This document shows, piece by piece, positions 60,363-64,000 of a DNA stretch of 64,000 nt. This stretch comes from Myxococcus stipitatus (lineage in GTDB: Bacteria; Myxococcota; Myxococcia; Myxococcales; Myxococcaceae): NCBI RefSeq assembly GCF_037414475.1, contig NZ_CP147913.1:558001-622000 (forward strand). Reading direction: 5' to 3'. The notes under the pieces are model-generated. The model had not been told where the DNA came from, did not search any database, and saw nothing but the letters and a program-made list of their open reading frames with translations. The position numbers and the translations under genes were made by a program. Position 1 is the stretch's first letter. Each line of letters starts with the position of its first letter.

Positions 60363-60433
60363 TGGGGAATCGTCTAACGGCAGGACAGCAGACTCTGACT
60401 CTGCTTATCTAGGTTCGAATCCTAGTTCCCCAG
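60363..60433 (+). tRNA. tRNA-Gln (CUG anticodon)
   Basis: The cloverleaf folds by eye. Acceptor TGGGGAA (60363-60369) pairs with TTCCCCA (60426-60432), and G60433 is the discriminator. The anticodon stem GCAGA/TCTGC encloses the loop CTCTGAC, giving anticodon CTG. The T arm is CTAGG-TTCGAAT-CCTAG. CCA is not encoded. It lies downstream of gltX, whose product probably mischarges it for conversion by GatCAB. Confidence 0.95.
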
Positions 60434-60481
60434 CTCGCAGCACCGCAGTCCGCAGCAAAAAAGAAGCTCGAAATCAGAGGG

Positions 60482-60510
60482 TTGACGAGAGCGGAAACAA
60501 GATGTAGGAA
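60482..60510 (+). promoter_or_regulatory. Promoter of tRNA-Glu
   Basis: TTGACG (60482-60487), 17 bases, TAGGAA (60505-60510), in an A-rich stretch unusual for this genome. Transcription would begin near 60517, thirty bases before the tRNA. This suggests tRNA-Glu has its own promoter besides any read-through from tRNA-Gln. Confidence 0.5.
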
Positions 60511-60546
60511 GTGGCAGCAGAAACACGGTGGTTGCAGCGAAATGTC

Positions 60547-60618
60547 GGCCCTGTCGTCTAGCGGTTAGGACGGTGCCCTCTCACGGCACAAACTCGGGTT
60601 CGAATCCCGGCAGGGTCA
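60547..60618 (+). tRNA. tRNA-Glu (CUC anticodon)
   Basis: The cloverleaf folds by eye. Acceptor GGCCCTG (60547-60553) pairs with CAGGGTC (60611-60617, one G-T pair), and A60618 is the discriminator. The anticodon stem GTGCC/GGCAC encloses CTCTCAC, giving anticodon CTC. The T arm is CTCGGG-TTCGAAT-CCCGG-like. CCA is not encoded. A strong terminator follows within ten bases. Confidence 0.95.
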
Positions 60619-60624
60619 CTCAGG

Positions 60625-60662
60625 CGCCCGCCTTCTGAAAAGAAGGCGGGCGTTTTGTTTTT
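60625..60662 (+). terminator. Intrinsic terminator after tRNA-Glu
   Basis: A perfect 12-bp stem, CGCCCGCCTTCT (60625-60636) with AGAAGGCGGGCG (60641-60652), a GAAA tetraloop, and the tract TTTTGTTTTT. This is the clearest Rho-independent terminator in the window and marks the end of the tRNA transcript. Confidence 0.95.
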
Positions 60663-60734
60663 CAAAGACATGCATCGCCCATGAGCACGGGCCGAGCCAT
60701 GTATCGCTCGAGCCCCTGCGGGTGTGTTCGCCCT

Positions 60735-61706
60735 TCAGGCCGAGCGCGCGCGGATGCTCTGGCGAAACGCGGTGAGGGCGGCGGCGAGCCGGTCCAGCGC
60801 TCGCTGGACACCCCGCCGGAGCAACAGCATCCGCACCTTCTCCGGGAGGGCCGTGGCACCCTGGGTGGAGCCGAAGCCCACCAGGTCCATGCGCAAGGTG
60901 ATGGCCTCGAGCAAGTCCCCGAGGTCCGCCTGGGGACTGGCCAGCAGCAGCACATCCGGAGGGCGCCGCTGAAGACGCTCCGCCAGCGAGCGCCACTGCG
61001 GGTCGCCCGTCTCCACGACGACGACATCCACGCGCTCCAGCTCCGGCGCGTAGGGGGCCAGGTCCAGCACCTCGAACCCCGCGTCCTTCAAGGCGGAGAG
61101 CGCGTCGGCGCTGCCCACCACCGCCACGGTCCCCTGCTGCACCGCGCGCGAAGACTCTTCGTAGGCCCGGAGCTCCACTTCGAGTGCTTCATGGGCGGGC
61201 TCCGGCGCGTCCTGCCCCTCGGACAGGAGCGCGGCGGCCTCTCGGGCCACCTCTCGCGCCTGCTCTCGCACGAGGGTGCCGGACGTGCGCCGCTCCAGCG
61301 CCGCCCTCACCTTGGCGCGCAGCACCCTCAAATCGTCGAACGGCTTGAGGATGTAGTCGCTCGCGCCCGCGGCGAAGGCGGCGATGACGGACTCGCTGCT
61401 CGCGTAGGCCGTAATCATCAGCGCTTCGAGCGAGGGTTGCAGCCCACGGGCTTGCGCGACGAGCTCCACACCGCCCATGCCGGGCAGGTTCTTGTCCGTC
61501 ACCAGCACGTCGATGCGCTGCTCGCGCAAGAGGGGCAGCGCTTCCTCCGCGCTCGCCGCCACCAGCACCACGAGGTCCGACTCGCGCTCCAGCAACCGCG
61601 CGCAAATGTCCAGGACGACGGGCTCGTCGTCCACCACCAGCACCGTCGAGGCGAGCGTTCCCCCCTCCTCTCCGCCACTCTCACCGGTCTCGAACGGGAG
61701 ATCCAT
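60735..61706 (-). CDS. Response regulator with receiver and C-terminal helical region
   Basis: A 323-residue protein. The N-terminal receiver (about residues 20-140) has the acidic pocket in LVVDDEPVVLD, Asp 71 in DVLVTDKNLPGMGG, Thr in ALMITAYASS and Lys in DYILKPFDD. After a helical linker (REQAREVAREAAALLSEG), the C-terminal half (about 185-323) has an alpha/beta pattern (VAVVGSADALSALKDAGF, VDVVVVETGDP, DVLLLASPQ) like a second receiver without its phosphorylation Asp. No DNA-binding domain. The ATG at 61706 is used; a GTG at 61724 is possible. It is divergent from the next gene. Confidence 0.88.
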   Translation of the reverse strand: MDLPFETGESGGEEGGTLASTVLVVDDEPVVLDICARLLERESDLVVLVAASAEEALPLLREQRIDVLVTDKNLPGMGGVELVAQARGLQPSLEALMITAYASSESVIAAFAAGASDYILKPFDDLRVLRAKVRAALERRTSGTLVREQAREVAREAAALLSEGQDAPEPAHEALEVELRAYEESSRAVQQGTVAVVGSADALSALKDAGFEVLDLAPYAPELERVDVVVVETGDPQWRSLAERLQRRPPDVLLLASPQADLGDLLEAITLRMDLVGFGSTQGATALPEKVRMLLLRRGVQRALDRLAAALTAFRQSIRARSA

Positions 61707-61776
61707 GGCTTTGGAGATTCGCACAGCTTCACGCGGACTTCGAGGCTCGCATGCGTTGGACCGCTATGCTGGCGCC

Positions 61777-62361
61777 GTGGCGAGCTTCAAGGACGCGTTG
61801 CTGGAGAACCAAATCCCCCCGCTGCTCGGCGACGTGCGCCTGCGCTACGACGGCGGCCGGCTCGTGGGTGAGTCCCTTCCGCCTCGGTGGGAGTGGAGGA
61901 TGCTGCCCGGGCTGAGTGTGGGTGTCGCGGTGGGCTGCGCCGTGGGAGCGGCCATCCTGGTGGGGCAGGAGGCGGGCACCTTCCCCACGGCCTCCGCCGC
62001 GTTGGCGTTGGTGGCCGCGTCGATGGTGGGCCTCGCGCTGAAGCTGGAGTCGAGCCTCAGCCGCCGCCGCTTCGTCCTGCACTTCCGCTCGGAGACGCTG
62101 CGGCTGGAGCGGCTGACCTGGGCGCCCGGAGCCACCCGCGCGGAGCTCGTCCCGTTCGACGCGGTCCGCGCCGTGCACCTCGTCGAGCGCCCCGGGCCTC
62201 GCTACGCGCTGGTGGTCGAGTACACGCGCGAGGGCGCGGGGCCCACTCGCGCGCCGCTGGTGGAGGACGCGCGCCCTTCGGAGGGCGAGACGCTCCACCG
62301 CGTGTGGCGCATGCTCAGCAACGCCTTCGGACTCAGGGGAGCGGGGCTCGCCGGAGGGTGA
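61777..62361 (+). CDS. Membrane protein of unknown function
   Basis: A 194-residue protein starting at a GTG (VASFKDALLENQIPPLLGDV). Two hydrophobic segments lie around residues 45-65 and 70-90 (LSVGVAVGCAVGAAILVG, AALALVAASMVGLALKLE). A cytoplasmic beta-rich part (RRFVLHFRSETLRLERLTWA, VPFDAVRAVHLVERPGPRY) follows, similar to PH-like domains in small bacterial membrane proteins. Function unknown. TATGCT ends six bases before the GTG and could be a -10 box of a leaderless transcript. The last 29 bases overlap the end of the opposite-strand histidine kinase gene. Confidence 0.65.
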   Translation: MASFKDALLENQIPPLLGDVRLRYDGGRLVGESLPPRWEWRMLPGLSVGVAVGCAVGAAILVGQEAGTFPTASAALALVAASMVGLALKLESSLSRRRFVLHFRSETLRLERLTWAPGATRAELVPFDAVRAVHLVERPGPRYALVVEYTREGAGPTRAPLVEDARPSEGETLHRVWRMLSNAFGLRGAGLAGG

Positions 62362-63490
62362 TTTCGATATCCGTCCCCTCCCCGGGCGTGGACGACAACC
62401 GCAGGCTGCCACCCGTCTGCGTCACCAGCTCGCGGCAGATGGACAGGCCCAGGCCCGTGCCGATTCCCACCGGCTTCGTGGTGAAGAGCGGCTGGAAGAC
62501 ACGCTCCTGCAAGTCCATGGGAATGCCGCAGCCGTTGTCCGCCACCGTCAGCACCACGTCGTCCGGCCGCACCGTCCAGCGAACCTCGATGCGCCCCTGA
62601 CGCCCGGTGCCTCCCATGGCCTGCGCCGCGTTGACGATGAGGTTGAGCAGCACCTGGCACAGCTTCACGGGACCGAAGACGACGCGCACCGGTTCGCCGT
62701 TGCTCGTCAGGCGGGCCCGGTCTCTCACCTCTGCTCGCGCCAGCTTCACCGCGAAGGACACCACTTCGGCCACATCCGCGGTGGCCTCCATGTCCTCGCC
62801 TCGCGCCTGCGCTCGCAGCCCCAGGGCCACTTGCCGCAGGTGCTCGGCGCCATCCGACAGGTCCTTGATGAGCGCGGGCAGGTCCTCCACCGTCTCCGCC
62901 ACCGACGGGTTCGGGTCCGTGGAGAGGTGCCGCGACACGTACTGGATGACGCTCGTCAAATCCCGCTGGAGCGAGGCCACGTTCTGCGAGAGGTAGCCCA
63001 CCGGCCCCATCAGCTCGTGAGCGATGCCCGCCGTCACCTGCCCCAGCGTGGCCAGACGCTCCGACTTCATCATCCGCCCTTCCACCTCGCGGATGCGCAG
63101 CTCCAGGCGCGCAATCTTGAGCGCGTCGTCCAGCGCCGCCTGCAACTCCGAGCGGTCCCACGGCTTGACGAAGTAGCGCGTCACCTGTCCGCGGTTCACC
63201 GCGTCGATGACGGCCTGCATGTCCGCGTACGCCGTGACGAGCATGCGCTTGGCGTCGGGTGCAATCGAACGCGCTCGCTCCAGCAGCTCCACGCCCGTCA
63301 TCCCCGGCATGCGCTGGTCCGAGAGGATGACGCCAATCTCGCCCTTGCGCTGCTCGAGCAACGTCAACGCCTCGCTCGGAGACGCGCTGCGGAAGATGCG
63401 GAAGCGCTGTCCGAAGTTCGCGTCGAAGACCCGCAGGTTGAGGGCGTCATCGTCGACGTACAGGACCGCGGGCAGTTCAGACGGATTCAT
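62333..63490 (-). CDS. Response regulator-histidine kinase with N-terminal receiver
   Basis: A 385-residue protein with the reverse of the usual hybrid order. The receiver is first (residues 1-125): VLYVDDDALNLRVFD, Asp 58 in VILSDQRMPGMTG, Lys in RYFVKPWDR. A HisKA-like segment follows with His 158 in TAGIAHELMGPVGYLSQN, then a complete HATPase (LLNLIVNAAQAMGG, VADNGCGIPMDLQ, GTGLGLSICRELV). It lacks membrane segments. It probably takes phosphate from another kinase to its receiver, which controls its own kinase part. The ATG at 63490 is the natural start. Confidence 0.92.
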   Translation of the reverse strand: MNPSELPAVLYVDDDALNLRVFDANFGQRFRIFRSASPSEALTLLEQRKGEIGVILSDQRMPGMTGVELLERARSIAPDAKRMLVTAYADMQAVIDAVNRGQVTRYFVKPWDRSELQAALDDALKIARLELRIREVEGRMMKSERLATLGQVTAGIAHELMGPVGYLSQNVASLQRDLTSVIQYVSRHLSTDPNPSVAETVEDLPALIKDLSDGAEHLRQVALGLRAQARGEDMEATADVAEVVSFAVKLARAEVRDRARLTSNGEPVRVVFGPVKLCQVLLNLIVNAAQAMGGTGRQGRIEVRWTVRPDDVVLTVADNGCGIPMDLQERVFQPLFTTKPVGIGTGLGLSICRELVTQTGGSLRLSSTPGEGTDIEITLRRAPLP

Positions 63491-63748
63491 GACGCTCCTC
63501 CTGGCCGGCTATCCCACGGAGAGACCAGGCTGGTGGCACCCAGAATAGCGCCTCCTCCGACTCCCTTTCTCCTCCGCGCCCACGGAACCGTCCCCCCGTG
63601 ACGCCACGCCTCCTCAACTCTAGAGCAACCAGACAGGTTTGACCCCCAGGAATTTCCGGACGAGCGCAGGGCAGGCCGCCCGCTCCTCGGGCGGACCAGC
63701 GGATGGAGCACACCAGACCAGGGCCTGGCGCGCGTGGGCGTCGCGTGT

Positions 63749-63997
63749 TCAGCGGGAGGATGGGAGGGAGGCTGCAGGGGGGAGCGGGTCCGGGCGGGCG
63801 GCATCCTGCTCCAACGCCACACTCACCGCGTCCATCGAGGAGAAAAGACCCTGGGGCAGACTTCCCAACAAGGAGAGGACCGAGGACGGCGCCTCATTCT
63901 CTCGAGCCACCCAGGTGAGCTCTTCCGCGGTGAGGGGGAACACCGCTCCGAGCAGGGCCTTTTGCAGCGACTGCGAGAGAGGCAGCGGCGGGCCCAC
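63749..63997 (-). CDS. DUF2795 domain-containing protein, possibly cut by the window edge
   Basis: The visible 82 residues show the DUF2795 pattern: FPLTAEELTWVARENEAPSS followed by VLSLLGSLP and a Phe/Ser-rich turn before DAVSVAL. DUF2795 proteins are small (about 60-150 residues) and often in stress or DNA-associated loci; their role is unknown. The GTG at 63997 is the first available start, but the frame may continue beyond the window. A weak hairpin (CCGCCCG/CGGGCGG, 63676-63694) lies after the stop. Confidence 0.65.
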   Translation of the reverse strand: MGPPLPLSQSLQKALLGAVFPLTAEELTWVARENEAPSSVLSLLGSLPQGLFSSMDAVSVALEQDAARPDPLPPAASLPSSR

Positions 63998-64000
63998 CCG

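Overview
The window is a high-GC chromosome segment from a myxobacterium, most likely family Myxococcaceae (Myxococcus, Corallococcus, Pyxidicoccus or a close relative). The evidence is the strong G/C bias at third codon positions, an MglA-type GTPase carrying the TVPGQ motif, a DUF4388 protein, many two-component and chemosensory genes, two secreted metalloproteases with MYXO-CTERM-like C-terminal sorting tails, and a Ser/Thr kinase fused to PEGA and TonB-C-terminal-like domains. No phage, insertion sequence, CRISPR array or plasmid gene was seen. It reads as ordinary chromosome with several lineage-specific accessory modules.

Layout. 1-1.5 kb: the end of a complex I (nuo) operon and a small [2Fe-2S] ferredoxin. 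1.5-4.4 kb: a CHASE2 class III nucleotide cyclase whose 3' end has been copied twice in tandem with a 143-bp period. 4.5-6.4 kb: a lipoprotein and a coiled-coil protein. 6.5-8.3 kb: five small membrane proteins (YtxH, YqjD/DUF883, DUF3618 and holin-like families). 8.4-11 kb: an EEP-fold hydrolase, an unknown basic protein and an M23 peptidase. 11-12.5 kb: an enoyl-CoA hydratase with its TetR regulator. 12.5-18.9 kb: a lipoprotein with Asp/Asn-rich repeats, an XRE regulator, lptD and a TolA-like AMIN protein. 18.9-24 kb: a lipase-like hydrolase, folC, accD, and a paired class II phosphodiesterase-like enzyme and Crp-type cNMP-binding protein. 24.2-26.5 kb: purM-purN-DUF523. 26.5-30.3 kb: an HIBCH-like enzyme, a HAD phosphatase, an FAD oxidoreductase and rpmB. 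30.3-33.6 kb: murQ-anmK-MglA-like GTPase. 33.6-39.7 kb: DUF4388 protein, alkaline-phosphatase-superfamily enzyme, HELTH peptidase lipoprotein, hybrid histidine kinase and OmpA-domain protein. 39.9-45.2 kb: a TldD-family protein, then a heparinase-like protein and a nucleotide-sugar dehydrogenase. 45.4-53.6 kb: a degenerate histidine kinase facing a complete six-gene chemosensory operon (CheW, CheR-TPR, MCP, CheY, CheW, CheA-CheY) without cheB. 53.8-58.3 kb: the kinase-PEGA-TonB fusion and a translationally coupled operon of a secreted protein and two matrixin-like proteases. 58.4-60.7 kb: gltX, a small secreted protein, tRNA-Gln, tRNA-Glu and a strong terminator. 60.7-64 kb: two further response-regulator proteins, a membrane protein and a DUF2795 gene at the edge.

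Functional links. Several groups read as units: complex I; purine synthesis (purM-purN); peptidoglycan recycling (murQ-anmK) with a Ras-like GTPase; a cyclic-nucleotide receptor with a putative hydrolase; a chemosensory array; and glutamyl-tRNA synthetase beside both tRNAs it probably charges. Translational coupling through ATGA or GTGA overlaps is common here (purM/purN/DUF523, anmK/GTPase, mcp/cheY, cheW/cheR, the matrixin operon). Many very long open frames lie antisense to real genes; these follow from high GC and were left out. Intergenic gaps are all under about 300 bases. The largest (1509-1793, 9741-10016, 53572-53816, 39655-39885, 63491-63748) hold, in order: decayed repeats, nothing recognised, nothing recognised, a weak hairpin, and a weak GC hairpin near 63676-63694.
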